64,000 nucleotides of DNA from assembly GCF_016801865.2 (NCBI RefSeq), contig NC_068937.1:372001-436000 (forward strand), written 5' to 3'. The notes under the pieces are model-generated. The model saw nothing but the letters and a program-made list of their open reading frames with translations, searched no databases and was not told where the DNA came from. The translations under genes were made by a program, and so were the position numbers. Positions 33,301 to 48,300 of the stretch are shown in pieces (within the stretch, counting starts at the first letter, position 1; each line of letters opens with the position of its first letter). Source of the stretch: Culex pipiens pallens (Eukaryota > Arthropoda > Insecta > Diptera > Culicidae).

Positions 33301-36300
33301 CTTTTTAAAAAAGTTTTGGAATAAAGACCACATTACATGGCCAAAATAATGTCCTTGACAAAATTGGTAAAAAATTTCCCATTTCTGGCCATATTTAGCA
33401 AAAAAAAAATAATAACAAATTCGGCTATGGACCCTTTGAAAATTCTTAAACAAATTGTTGATTTCCTTAGGGGGGTATATCAATAATTAAAAAAAATCAA
33501 CTTTCAAATTTTTCACTTTTTAAAAAAGTTTTGGAATAAAGACCACATTTCATGGCCAAAATAATGTCCTTGACAAAATTGGTAAAAATTTCCCATTTCT
33601 GGCCATATTAAGCAAAAAAAAATAACAATAACAAATTGGGCTATGGACCCTTTGAAAATTCTTAAACAAATTGTTGATTTCCTTAGGGGGGTATATCATA
33701 ATTAAAAAAAATCAACTTTCCAATTTTTCACTTTTTAAAAAAGTTTTGGAATAAAGACCACATTTCATGGCCAAAATAATGTCCTTGACAAAATTGGTAA
33801 AAAATTTCCCATTTCTGGCCATATTTAGCAAAAAAAAATAATAACAAATTCGGCTATGGACCCTTTGAAAATTTTTAAACAAATTGTTGATTTCCTTAGG
33901 GGGGTATATCAATAATTAAAAAAAACAACTTTCAAGTTTTTCACTTTTTAAAAAAGTATTGGAATAAAGACCACATTGCATGGCCAAAATAATGTCCTTG
34001 ACAAAATTGGTAAAAAATTTCCCATTTCTGGCCATATTTAGCAAAAAAAAATAATAATAACAAATTGGGCTATGGACCCTTTGAAAATTCTTAAACAAAT
34101 TGTTGATTTCCTTAGGGGGGTATATCAATAATTAAAAAAAATCAACTTTCAAATTTTTCACTTTTTAAAAAAGTTTTGGAATAAAGACCACATTTCATGG
34201 CCAAAATAATGTCCTTGACAAAATTGGTAAAAAATTTCCCATTTCTGGCCATATTTAGCAAAAAAAAAAAAATAATAATAACAAATTGGGCTATGGACCC
34301 TTTGAAAATTCTTAAACAAATTGTTGATTTCCTTAGGGGGGTATATCAATAATTAAAAAAATCAACTTTCAAATTTTTCACTTTTTAAAAAAGTTTTGGA
34401 ATAAAGACCACATTACATGGCCAAAATAATGTCCTTGACAAAATTGGTAAAAAATTTCCCATTTCTGGCCATATTTAGCAAAAAAAAAATAACAATAACA
34501 AATTGGGCTATGGACCCTTTGAAAATTCTTAAACAAGTTGTTGATTTCCTTAGGGGGGTATATCAATAATTAAAAAAATCAACTTTCAAGTTTTTCACTT
34601 TTTAAAAAAGTTTTGGAATAAAGACCACATTTCATGGCCAAAATAATGTCCTTGACAAAATTGGTGAAAAATTTCCCATTTCTGGCCATATTTAGCAAAA
34701 ATAAATAAATAACAATAACAAATTGGGCTATGGACCCTTTGAAAATTCTTAAACAAATTGTTGATTTCCTTAGGGGGGTATATCAATAATTAAAAAAATC
34801 AACTTTCAAGTTTTTCACTTTTTAAAAAAGTATTAAAATAAAGACCACATTTTATGGCCAAAATAATGTCCCTGACAAAATTGGTAAAAAATTTCCCATT
34901 TCTGGCCATATTTAGCAAAAAAAAAATAATAACAAATTCGGCTATGGACCCTTTGAAAATTCTTAAACAAATTGTTGATTTCCTTAGGGGGGTATATCAA
35001 TAATTAAAAAAAAATCAACTTTCAAATTTTTCACTTTTTAAAAAAGTTTTGGAATAAAGACCACATTTCATGGCCAAAATAATGTCCTTGACAAAATTGG
35101 TAAAAAATTTCCCATTTCTGGCCATATTTAGCAAAAAAAAAATAACAATAACAAATTGGGCTATGGACCCTTTGAAAATTCTTACACAAGTTGTTGATTT
35201 CCTTAGGGGGGTATATCAATAATTTAAAAAAATCAACTTTCAAGTTTTTCACTTTTTAAAAAAGTTTTGGAATAAAGACCACATTTCATGGCCAAAATAA
35301 TGTCCTTGACAAAATTGGTGAAAAATTTCCCATTTCTGGCCATATTTAGCAAAAAAAATAAATAATAATAACAAATTCGGCTATGGACCCTTTGAAAATT
35401 CTTAAACAAATTGTTGATTTCCTTAGGGGGGTATATCAATAATTAAAAAAATCAACTTTCAAGTTTTTCACTTTTTAAAAAAGTTTTGGAATAAAGACCA
35501 CATTACATGGCCAAAATAATGTCCTTGACAAAATTGGTAAAAAATTTCCCATTTCTGGCCATATTTAGCAAAAAAAAATAACAATAACAAATTGGGCTAT
35601 GGACCCTTTGAAAATTCTTAAACAAGTTGTTGATTTCCTTAGGGGGGTATATCAATAATTAAAAAAATCAACTTTCAAGTTTTTCACTTTTTAAAAAAGT
35701 TTTGGAATAAAGACCACATTTCATGGCCAAAATAATGTCCTTGACAAAATTGGTGAAAAATTTCCCATTTCTGGCCATATTTAGCAAAAATAAATAAATA
35801 ATAATAACAAATTGGCCAAAATAATGTCCCTGACAAAATTGGTAAAAAATTTCCCATTTCTGGCCATATTTAGCAAAAAAAAAAAAAATAACAAATTCGG
35901 CTATGGACCCTTTGAAAATTCTTAAACAAATTGTTGATTTCCTTAGGGGGGTATATCAATAATTAAAAAAAAATCAACTTTCAAATTTTTCACTTTTTAA
36001 AAAAGTTTTGGAATAAAGACCACATTTCATGGCCAAAATAATGTCCTTGACAAAATTGGTGAAAAATTTCCCATTTCTGGCCATATTTAGCAAAAAAAAA
36101 AAAATAATAATAATAACAAATTGGGCTATGGACCCTTTGAAAATTCTTACACAAGTTGTTGATTTCCTTAGGGGGGTATATCAATAATTAAAAAAATCAG
36201 CTTTCAAGTTTTTCACTTTTTAAAAAAGTATTGGAATAAAGACCACATTTTATGGCCAAAATAATGTCCCTGACAAAATTGGTAAAAAATTTCCCATTTC

Positions 36301-39300
36301 TGGCCATATTTAGCAAAAAAAAAATAATAACAAATTCGGCTATGGACCCTTTGAAAATTCTTAAACAAATTGTTGATTTCCTTAGGGGGGTATATCAATA
36401 ATTAAAAAAAAATCAACATTCAAGTTTTTCACTTTTTAAAAAAGTTTTGGAATAAAGACCACATTTCATGGCCAAAATAATGTCCTTGACAAAATTGGTG
36501 ATAAATTTCCCATTTCTGGCCATATTTAGCAAAAATAAATAAATAATAATAACAAATTGGGCTATGGACCCTTTGAAAATTCTTAAACAAATTGTTGATT
36601 TCTTTAGGGGGGTATATCAATAATTAAAAAAATCAACATTCAAGTTTTTCACTTTTTAAAAAAGTATTGGAATAAAGACCACATTTTATGGCCAAAATAA
36701 TGTCCCTGACAAAATTGGTAAAAAATTTCCCATTTCTGGCCATATTTAGCAAAAAAAAAATAATAACAAATTCGGCTATGGACCCTTTGAAAATTCTTAA
36801 ACAAATTGTTGATTTCCTTAGGGGGGTATATCAATAATTAAAAAAAATCAACTTTCAAGTTTTTCACTTTTTAAAAAAGTTTTGGAATAAAGACCACATT
36901 TCATGGCCAAAATAATGTCCTTGACAAAATTGGTAAAAATTTCCCATTTCTGGCCATATTTAGCAAAAAAAAATGACAATAACAAATTGGGCTATGGACC
37001 CTTTGAATATTCTTAAACAAATTGTTTATTTCCTTTGGGGGGTATATCAATAATTTAAAAAAATCAACTTTCAAGTTTTTCACTTTTTAAAAAAGTATTG
37101 GAATAAAGACCACATTTTATGGCCAAAATAATGTCCTTGACAAAATTGGTAAAAAATTTCCCATTTCTGGCCATATTTAGCAAAAAAAAATAACAACAAA
37201 TTGGGCTATGGACCCTTTGAAAATTTTTAAACAAATTGTTGATTTCCTTAGGGGGGTATATCAATAATTAAAAAAATCAACTTTCAAGTTTTTCACTTTT
37301 TAAAAAAGTTTTGGAATAAAGACCACATTACATGGCCAAAATAATGTCCTTGACAAAATTGGTAAAAAATTTCCCATTTCTGGCCATATTTAGCAAAAAA
37401 AAAAATAATAACAAATTGGGCTATGGACCCTTTGAAAATTCTTAAACAAATTGTTGATTTCCTTAGGGGGGTATATCAATAATTAAAAAAAAATCAACTT
37501 TCAAATTTTTCACTTTTTAAAAAAGTTTTGGAATAAAGACCACATTTCATGGCCAAAATAATGTCCTTGACAAAATTGGTAAAAATTTCCCATTTCTGGC
37601 CATATTTAGCAAAAAAAAAATAACAATAACAAATTGGGCTATGGACCCTTTGAATATTCTTAAACAAATTGTTGATTTCCTTTGGGGGGTATATCAATAA
37701 TTTAAAAAAAAAACTTTCCAATTTTTCACTTTTTAAAAAAGTTTTGGAATAAAGACCACATTACATGGCCAAAATAATGTCCTTGACAAAATTGGTGAAA
37801 AATTTCCCATTTCTGGCCATATTTAGCAAAAAAAAAATAATAATAATAACAAATTGGGCTATGGACCCTTTGAAAATTCTTAAACAAATTGTTGATTTCC
37901 TTAGGGGGGTATATCAATAATTTAAAAAAATCAACTTTCAAATTTTTCACTTTTTAAAAAAGTATTGGAATAAAGACCACATTTTATGGCCAAAATAATG
38001 TCCTTGACAAAATTGGTAAAAAATTTCCCATTTCTGGCCATATTTAGCAAAAAAAAAATAACAACAAATTGGGCTATGGACCCTTTGAAAATTTTAAAAC
38101 AAATTGTTGATTTCCTTAGGGGGGTATATCAATAATTAAAAAAATCAACTTTCAAGTTTTTCACTTTTTAAAAAAGTTTTGGAATAAAGACCACATTACA
38201 TGGCCAAAATAATGTCCTTGACAAAATTGGTAAAAAATTTCCCATTTCTGGCCATATTTAGCAAAAAAAAAATAATAACAAATTCGGCTATGGACCCTTT
38301 GAAAATTCTTAAACAAATTGTTGATTTCCTTAGGGAGGTATATCAATAATTAAAAAAAAATCAACTTTCAAATTTTTCACTTTTTAAAAAAGTTTTGGAA
38401 TAAAGACCACATTTCATGGCCAAAATAATGTCCTTGACAAAATTGGTAAAAATTTCCCATTTCTGGCCATATTTAGCAAAAAAAATAACAATAACAAATT
38501 GGGCTATGGACCCTTTGAATATTCTTAAACAAATTGTTTATTTCCTTTGGGGGGTATATCAACAATTAAAAAAATCAACTTTCAAGTTTTTCACTTTTTA
38601 AAAAAGTTTTGGAATAAAGACCACATTTCATGGCCAAAATAATGTCCTTGACAAAATTGGTAAAAAATTTCCCATTTCTGGCCATATTTAGCAAAAAAAA
38701 ATAAATAATAATAACAAATTGGCCAAAATAATGTCCCTGACAAAATTGGTAAAAAATTTCCCATTTCTGGCCATATTTAGCAAAAAAAAAATAACAATAA
38801 CAAATTGGGCTATGGACCCTTTGAAAATTCTTACACAAGTTGTTGATTTCCTTAGGGGGGTATATCAATAATTTAAAAAAATCAACTTTCAAGTTTTTCA
38901 CTTTTTAAAAAAGTTTTGGAATAAAGACCGCATTTCATGGCCAAAATAATGTCCTTGACAAAATTGGTGAAAAATTTCCCATTTCTGGCCATATTTAGCA
39001 AAAAAAAATAACAACAAATTGGGCTATGGACCCTTTGAAAATTTTTAAACAAATTGTTGATTTCCTTAGGGGGGTATATCAATAATTAAAAAAATCAACT
39101 TTCAAGTTTTTCACTTTTTAAAAAAGTTTTGGAATAAAGACCACATTACATGGCCAAAATAATGTCCTTGACAAAATTGGTAAAAAATTTCCCATTTCTG
39201 GCCATATTTAGCAAAAAAAAAATAATAACAAATTCGGCTATGGACCCTTTGAAAATTCTTAAACAAATTGTTGATTTCCTTAGGGGGGTATATCAATAAT

Positions 39301-42300
39301 TAAAAAAAAATCAACTTTCAAATTTTTCACTTTTTAAAAAAGTTTTGGAATAAAGACCACATTTCATGGCCAAAATAATGTCCTTGACAAAATTGGTAAA
39401 AATTTCCCATTTCTGGGCATATTTAGCAAAAAAAAATAACAATAACAAATTGGGCTATGGACCCTTTGAATATTCTTAAACAAATTGTTGATTTCCTTAG
39501 GGGGGTATATCAATAATTAAAAAAAAATCAACTTTCAAGTTTTTCACTTTTTAAAAAAGTTTTGGAATAAAGACCACATTTCATGGCCAAAATAATGTCC
39601 TTGACAAAATTGGTAAAAAATTTCCCATTTCTGGCCATATTTAGCAAAAAAAAATAACAATAACAAATTGGGCTATGGACCCTTTGAAAATTCTTACACA
39701 AGTTGTTGATTTCCTTAGGGGGGTATATCAATAATTTAAAAAAATCAACTTTCAAGTTTTTCACTTTTTAAAAAAGTTTTGGAATAAAGACCACATTTCA
39801 TGGCCAAAATAATGTCCTTGACAAAATTGGTAAAAAAAAATCCATTTCTGGCCATATTTAGCAAAAAAAAAATAATAATAATAACAAATTGGGCTATGGA
39901 CCCTTTGAAAATTCTTAAACAAATTGTTGATTTCCTTAGGGGGGTATATCAATAATTAAAAAAATCAACTTTCAAATTTTTCACTTTTTAAAAAAGTTTT
40001 GGAATAAAGACCACATTACATGGCCAAAATAATGTCCTTGACAAAATTGGTAAAAAATTTCCCATTTCTGGCCATATTTAGCAAAAAAAAAATAACAATA
40101 ACAAATTGGGCTATGGACCCTTTGAAAATTCTTAAACAAGTTGTTGATTTCCTTAGGGGGGTATATCAATAATTAAAAAAATCAACTTTCAAGTTTTTCA
40201 CTTTTTAAAAAAGTTTTGGAATAAAGACCACATTTCATGGCCAAAATAATGTCCTTGACAAAATTGGTGAAAAATTTCCCATTTCTGGCCATATTTAGCA
40301 AAAATAAATAAATAACAATAACAAATTGGGCTATGGACCCTTTGAAAATTCTTAAACAAATTGTTGATTTCCTTAGGGGGGTATATCAATAATTAAAAAA
40401 ATCAACTTTCAAATTTTTCACTTTTTAAAAAAGTATTCGAATAAAGACCACATTTTATGGCCAAAATAATGTCGTTGACAAAATTGGTAAAAAATTTCCC
40501 ATTTCTGGCCATATTTAGCAAAAAAAAAATAATAACAAATTCGGCTATGGACCCTTTGAAAATTCTTAAACAAATTGTTGATTTCCTTAGGGGGGTATAT
40601 CAATAATTAAAAAAAAATCAACTTTCAAATTTTTCACTTTTTAAAAAAGTTTTGGAATAAAGACCACATTTCATGGCCAAAATAATGTCCTTGACAAAAT
40701 TGGTAAAAAATTTCCCATTTCTGGCCATATTTAGCAAAAAAAAAATAACAATAACAAATTGGGCTATGGACCCTTTGAAAATTCTTACACAAGTTGTTGA
40801 TTTCCTTAGGGGGGTATATCAATAATTTAAAAAAATCAACTTTCAAGTTTTTCACTTTTTAAAAAAGTTTTGGAATAAAGACCACATTTCATGGCCAAAA
40901 TAATGTCCTTGACAAAATTGGTGAAAAATTTCCCATTTCTGGCCATATTTAGCAAAAAAAATAATAATAACAAATTGGGCTATGGACCCTTTGAAAATTC
41001 TTAAACAAATTGTTGATTTCCTTAGGGGGGTATATCAATAATTAAAAAAAATCAACTTTCAAATTTTTCACTTTTTAAAAAAGTTTTGGAATAAAGACCA
41101 CATTACATGGCCAAAATAATGTCCTTGACAAAATTGGTAAAAAATTTCCCATTTCTGGCCATATTTAGCAAAAAAAAATAACAATAACAAATTGGGCTAT
41201 GGACCCTTTGAAAATTCTTAAACAAGTTGTTGATTTCCTTAGGGGGGTATATCAATAATTAAAAAAATCAACTTTCAAGTTTTTCACTTTTTAAAAAAGT
41301 TTTGGAATAAAGACCACATTTCATGGCCAAAATAATGTCCTTGACAAAATTGGTGAAAAATTTCCCATTTCTGGCCATATTTAGCAAAAATAAATAAATA
41401 ATAATAACAAATTGGCCAAAATAATGTCCCTGACAAAATTGGTAAAAAATTTCCCATTTCTGGCCATATTTAGCAAAAAAAAAAAAATAACAAATTCGGC
41501 TATGGACCCTTTGAAAATTCTTAAACAAATTGTTGATTTCCTTAGGGGGGTATATCAATAATTAAAAAAAAATCAACTTTCAAATTTTTCACTTTTTAAA
41601 AAAGTTTTGGAATAAAGACCACATTTCATGGCCAAAATAATGTCCTTGACAAAATTGGTGAAAAATTTCCCATTTCTGGCCATATTTAGCAAAAAAAAAA
41701 AAATAATAATAATAACAAATTGGGCTATGGACCCTTTGAAAATTCTTACACAAGTTGTTGATTTCCTTAGGGGGGTATATCAATAATTTAAAAAAATCAA
41801 CTTTCAAGTTTTTCACTTTTTAAAAAAGTTTTGGAATAAAGACCACATTTCATGGCCAAAATAATGTCCTTGACAAAATTGGTGAAAAATTTCCCATTTC
41901 TGGCCATATTTAGCAAAAAAAATAAATAATAATAACAAATTCGGCTATGGACCCTTTGAAAATTCTTAAACAAATTGTTGATTTCCTTAGGGGGGTATAT
42001 CAATAATTAAAAAAATCAACTTTCAAGTTTTTCACTTTTTAAAAAAGTTTTGGAATAAAGACCACATTACATGGCCAAAATAATGTCCTTGACAAAATTG
42101 GTAAAAAATTTCCCATTTCTGGCCATATTTAGCAAAAAAAAATAATAATAACAAATTGGGCTATGGACCCTTTGAAAATTCTTAAACAAATTGTTGATTT
42201 CCTTAGGGGGGTATATCAATAATTAAAAAAATCAACTTTCAAGTTTTTCACTTTTTAAAAAAGTTTTGGAATAAAGACCACATTTCATGGCCAAAATAAT

Positions 42301-45300
42301 GTCCTTGACAAAATTGGTGAAAAATTTCCCATTTCTGGCCATATTTAGCAAAAAAAAATAAATAATAATAACAAATTCGGCTATGGACCCTTTGAAAATT
42401 CTTAAACAAATTGTTGATTTCCTTAGGGGGGTATATCAATAATTTAAAAAAATCAACTTTCAAATTTTTCACTTTTTAAAAAAGTATTGGAATAAAGACC
42501 ACATTTCATGGCCAAAATAATGTCCTTGACAAAATTGGTAAAAAATTTCCCATTTCTGGCCATATTTAGCAAAAAAAATAATAATAACAAATTGGGCTAT
42601 GGACCCTTTGAAAATTCTTAAACAAATTGTTGATTTCCTTAGGGGGGTATATCAATAATTAAAAAAAATCAACTTTCAAATTTTTCACTTTTTAAAAAAG
42701 TTTTGGAATAAAGACCACATTTCATGGCCAAAATAATGTCCTTGACAAAATTGGTAAAAATTTCCCATTTCTGGCCATATTTAGCAAAAAAAAAAAATAA
42801 TAACAAATTCGGCTATGGACCCTTTGAAAATTCTTAAACAAATTGTTGATTTCCTTAGGGGGGTATATCAATAATTAAAAAAAAATCAACTTTCAAATTT
42901 TTCACTTTTTAAAAAAGTTTTGGAATAAAGACCACATTTCATGGCCAAAATAATGTCCTTGACAAAATTGGTAAAAATTTTCCATTTCTGGCCATATTTA
43001 GCAAAAAAAAAATAATAACAAATTCGGCTATGGACCCTTTGAAAATTCTTAAACAAATTGTTGATTTCCTTAGGGGGGTATATCAATAATTTAAAAAAAT
43101 CAACTTTCAAATTTTTCACTTTCTAAAAAAGTTTTGGAATAAAGACCACATTTCATGGCCAAAATAATGTCCTTGACAAAATTGGTAAAAAATTTCCCAT
43201 TTCTGGCCATATTTAGCAAAAAAAAAATAACAATAACAAATTGGGCTATGGACCCTTTGAAAATTCTTACACAAGTTGTTGATTTCCTTAGGGGGGTATA
43301 TCAATAATTTAAAAAAATCAACTTTCAAGTTTTTCACTTTTTAAAAAAGTTTTGGAATAAAGACCACATTTCATGGCCAAAATAATGTCCTTGACAAAAT
43401 TGGTGAAAAATTTCCCATTTCTGGCCATATTTAGCAAAAAAAAAATAACAATAACAAATTGGGCTATGGACCCTTTGAAAATTCTTACACAAGTTGTTGA
43501 TTTCCTTAGGGGGGTATATCAATAATTAAAAAAATCAACTTTCAAGTTTTTCACTTTTTAAAAAAGTTTTGGAATAAAGACCACATTTCATGGCCAAAAT
43601 AATGTCCTTGACAAAATTGGTAAAAAATTTCCCATTTCTGGCCATATTTAGCAAAAAAAAAATAACAATAACAAATTGGGCTATGGACCCTTTGAAAATT
43701 CTTACACAAGTTGTTGATTTCCTTAGGGGGGTATATCAATAATTTAAAAAAATCAACTTTCAAGTTTTTCACTTTTTAAAAAAGTTTTGGAATAAAGACC
43801 ACATTTCATGGCCAAAATAATGTCCTTGACAAAATTGGTGAAAAATTTCCCATTTCTGGCCATATTTAGCAAAAAAAATAAATAGTAATAACAAATTCGG
43901 CTATGGACCCTTTGAAAATTCTTAAACAAATTGTTGATTTCCTTAGGGGGGTATATCAATAATTAAAAAAATCAACTTTCAAGTTTTTCACTTTTTAAAA
44001 AAGTTTTGGAATAAAGACCACATTACATGGCCAAAATAATGTCCTTGACAAAATTGGTAAAAAATTTCCCATTTCTGGCCATATTTAGCAAAAAAAAATA
44101 AATAATAATAACAAATTGGCCAAAATAATGTCCCTGACAAAATTGGTAAAAAATTTCCCATTTCTGGCCATATTTAGCAAAAAAAAAAAATAATAACAAA
44201 TTCGGCTATGGACCCTTTGAAAATTCTTAAACAAATTGTTGATTTCCTTAGGGGGGTATATCAATAATTAAAAAAAAATCAACTTTCAAATTTTTCACTT
44301 TTTAAAAAAGTTTTGGAATAAAGACCACATTTCATGGCCAAAATAATGTCCTTGACAAAATTGGTAAAAATTTCCCATTTCTGGCCATATTTAGCAAAAA
44401 AAAAAAATAATAACAAATTCGGCTATGGACCCTTTGAAAATTCTTAAACAAATTGTTGATTTCCTTAGGGGGGTATATCAATAATTAAAAAAAAATCAAC
44501 TTTCAAATTTTTCACTTTTTAAAAAAGTTTTGGAATAAAGACCACATTTCATGGCCAAAATAATGTCCTTGACAAAATTGGTAAAAATTTCCCATTTCTG
44601 GCCATATTTAGCAAAAAAAAAAAATAATAACAAATTCGGCTATGGACCCTTTGAAAATTCTTAAACAAATTGTTGATTTCCTTAGGGGGGTATATCAATA
44701 ATTAAAAAAAAATCAACTTTCAAATTTTTCACTTTTTAAAAAAGTTTTGGAATAAAGACCACATTTCATGGCCAAAATAATGTCCTTGACAAAATTGGTA
44801 AAAATTTCCCATTTCTGGCCATATTTAGCAAAAAAAAAAAAATAATAACAAATTCGGCTATGGACCCTTTGAAAATTCTTAAACAAATTGTTGATTTCCT
44901 TAGGGGGGTATATCAATAATTAAAAAAAAATCAACTTTCAAATTTTTCACTTTTTAAAAAAGTTTTGGAATAAAGACCACATTTCATGGCCAAAATAATG
45001 TCCTTGACAAAATTGGTAAAAAATTTCCCATTTGTGGCCATATTTAGCAAAAAAAAATAACAATAACAAATTGGGCTATGGACCCTTTGAAAATTCTTAA
45101 ACAAGTTGTTGATTTCCTTAGGGGGGTATATCAATAATTAAAAAAATCAACTTTCAAGTTTTTCACTTTTTAAAAAAGTTTTGGAATAAAGACCACATTT
45201 CATGGCCAAAATAATGTCCTTGACAAAATTGGTGAAAAATTTCCCATTTCTGGCCATATTTAGCAAAAATAAATAAATAATAATAACAAATTGGGCTATG

Positions 45301-48300
45301 GACCCTTTGAAAATTCTTAAACAAATTGTTGATTTCTTTAGGGGGGTATATCAATAATTAAAAAAATCAACTTTCAAATTTTTCACTTTTTAAAAAAGTA
45401 TTGGAATAAAGACCACATTTCATGGCCAAAATAATGTCCCTGACAAAATTGGTAAAAAATTTCCCATTTCTGGCCATATTTAGCAAAAAAAAAATAATAA
45501 CAAATTCGGCTATGGACCCTTTGAAAATTCTTAAACAAATTGTTGATTTCCTTAGGGGGGTATATCAATAATTAAAAAAAATCAACTTTCAAATTTTTCA
45601 CTTTTTAAAAAAGTTTTGGAATAAAGACCACATTTCATGGCCAAAATAATGTCCTTGACAAAATTGGTAAAAATTTCCCATTTCTGGCCATATTTAGCAA
45701 AAAAAAAATAACAATAACAAATTGGGCTATGGACCCTTTGAATATTCTTAAACAAATTGTTGATTTCCTTAGGGGGGTGTATCAATAATTAAAAAAATCA
45801 ACTTTCAATTTTTTCCCTTTTCAAAAAAATGTTGGTATACAGACCACATTTAATAGCCAAAATAATGTTCTTGACAAAATTGGTCAACATTTTCCCATCG
45901 TTCTGACCATATTTAGCAAAAAAAATAATAATAACAAATTGGGCTATGGACCCTTTGAAAATTCTTAAACAAATTGTTGATTTCCTTAGGGGGGTATATC
46001 AATAATTTAAAAAAAATCAACTTTCAAATTTTTCACTTTTTAAAAAAGTTTTGGAATAAAGACCACATTTCATGGCCAAAATAATGTCCTTGACAAAATT
46101 GGTAAAAATTTCCCATTTCTGGCCATATTTAGCAAAAAAAAAATAACAATAACAAATTGGGCTATGGACCCTTTGAAAATTCTTAAACAAATTGTTGATT
46201 TCCTTAGGGGGGTATATCAATAATTAAAAAAATCAACTTTAAAATTTTTCACTTTTTAAAAAAGTATTGGAATAAAGACCACATTTCATGGCCAAAATAA
46301 TGTCCTTGACAAAATTGGTAAAAAATTTCCCATTTCTGGCCATATTTAGCAAAAAAAAAATAATAACAAATTGGGCTATGGACCCTTTGAAAATTCTTAA
46401 ACAAATTGTTGATTTCCTTAGGGGGGTATATCAATAATTTAAAAAAATCAACTTTCAAATTTTTCACTTTTTAAAAAAGTTTTGGAATAAAGACCACATT
46501 TCATGGCCAAAATAATGTCCTTGACAAAATTGGTAAAAATTTCCCATTTCTGGCCATATTTAGCAAAAAAAAAAAATAATAACAAATTGGGCTATGGACC
46601 CTTTGAAAATTCTTAAACAAATTGTTGATTTCCTTAGGGGGGTATATCAATAATTAAAAAAAATCAACTTTCAAATTTTTCACTTTTTAAAAAAGTTTTG
46701 GAATAAAGACCACATTTCATGGCCAAAATAATGTCCTTGACAAAATTGGTAAAAAATTTCCCATTTCTGGCCATATTTAGCAAATAAAAATAATAATAAC
46801 AAATTGGGCTATGGACCCTTTGAAAATTCTTAAACAAATTGTTGATTTCCTTAGGGGGGTATATCAATAATTAAAAAAAATCAACTTTCAAATTTTTCAC
46901 TTTTTAAAAAAGTTTTGGAATAAAGACCACATTTCATGGCCAAAATAATGTCCTTGACAAAATTGGTAAAAATTTCCCATTTCTGGCCATATTTAGCAAA
47001 AAAAAAAAAAATAACAAATTGGGCTATGGACCCTTTGAAAATTCTTAAACAAATTGTTGATTTCCTTAGGGGGGTATATCAATAATTTAAAAAAATCAAC
47101 TTTCAAATTTTTCACTTTTTAAAAAAGTATTGGAATAAAGACCACATTTCATGGCCAAAATAATGTCCTTGACAAAATTGGTAAAAATTTCCCATTTCTG
47201 GCCATATTTAGCAAAAAAAAATAATAATAACAAATTGGGCTATGGACCCTTTGAAAATTCTTAAACAAATTGTTGATTTCCTTAGGGGGGTATATCAATA
47301 ATTAAAAAAAATCAACTTTCAAATTTTTCACTTTTTAAAAAAGTTTTGGAATAAAGACCACATTTCATGGCCAAAATAATGTCCTTGACAAAATTGGTAA
47401 AAAATTTCCCATTTGTGGCCATATTTAGCAAAAAAAAATAACAATAACAAATTGGGCTATGGACCCTTTGAAAATTCTTAAACAAATTGTTGATTTCCTT
47501 AGGGGGGTATATCAATAATTAAAAAAATCAACTTTCAAATTTTTCACTTTTTAAAAAAGTTTTGGAATAAAGACCACATTTCATGGCCAAAATAATGTCC
47601 TTGACAAAATTGGTAAAAAATTTCCCATTTCTGGCCATATTTAGCAAAAAAAAATAATAATAATAACAAATTGGGCTATGGACCCTTTGAAAATTCTTAA
47701 ACAAATTGTTGATTTCCTTAGGGGGGTATATCAATAATTTAAAAAAATCAACTTTCAAATTTTTCACTTTTTAAAAAAGTATTGGAATAAAGACCACATT
47801 TCATGGCCAAAATAATGTTTTTGACAAAATTGGTAAAACATTTCCCATCGTTCTGACACTATTTAGCAAAATAGAAAATAATAACAAATTGAGTTAAAGA
47901 CACTTTGAAAATTCTTAAACAAATTGTTGATTTCCTTAGGGGGGTATATCAATAATTAAAAAAAATCAACTTTCAAATTTTTCACTTTTTAAAAAAGTTT
48001 TGGAATAAAGACCACATTTCATGGCCAAAATAATGTCCTTGACAAAATTGGTAAAAAATTTCCCATTTGTGGCCATATTTAGCAAAAAAAAATAACAATA
48101 ACAAATTGGGCTATGGACCCTTTGAAAATTCTTAAACAAGTTGTTGATTTCCTTAGGGGGGTATATCAATAATTAAAAAAATCAACTTTCAAGTTTTTCA
48201 CTTTTTAAAAAAGTTTTGGAATAAAGACCAAATTTCATGGCCAAAATAATGTCCTTGACAAAATTGGTGAAAAATTTCCCATTTCTGGCCATATTTAGCA

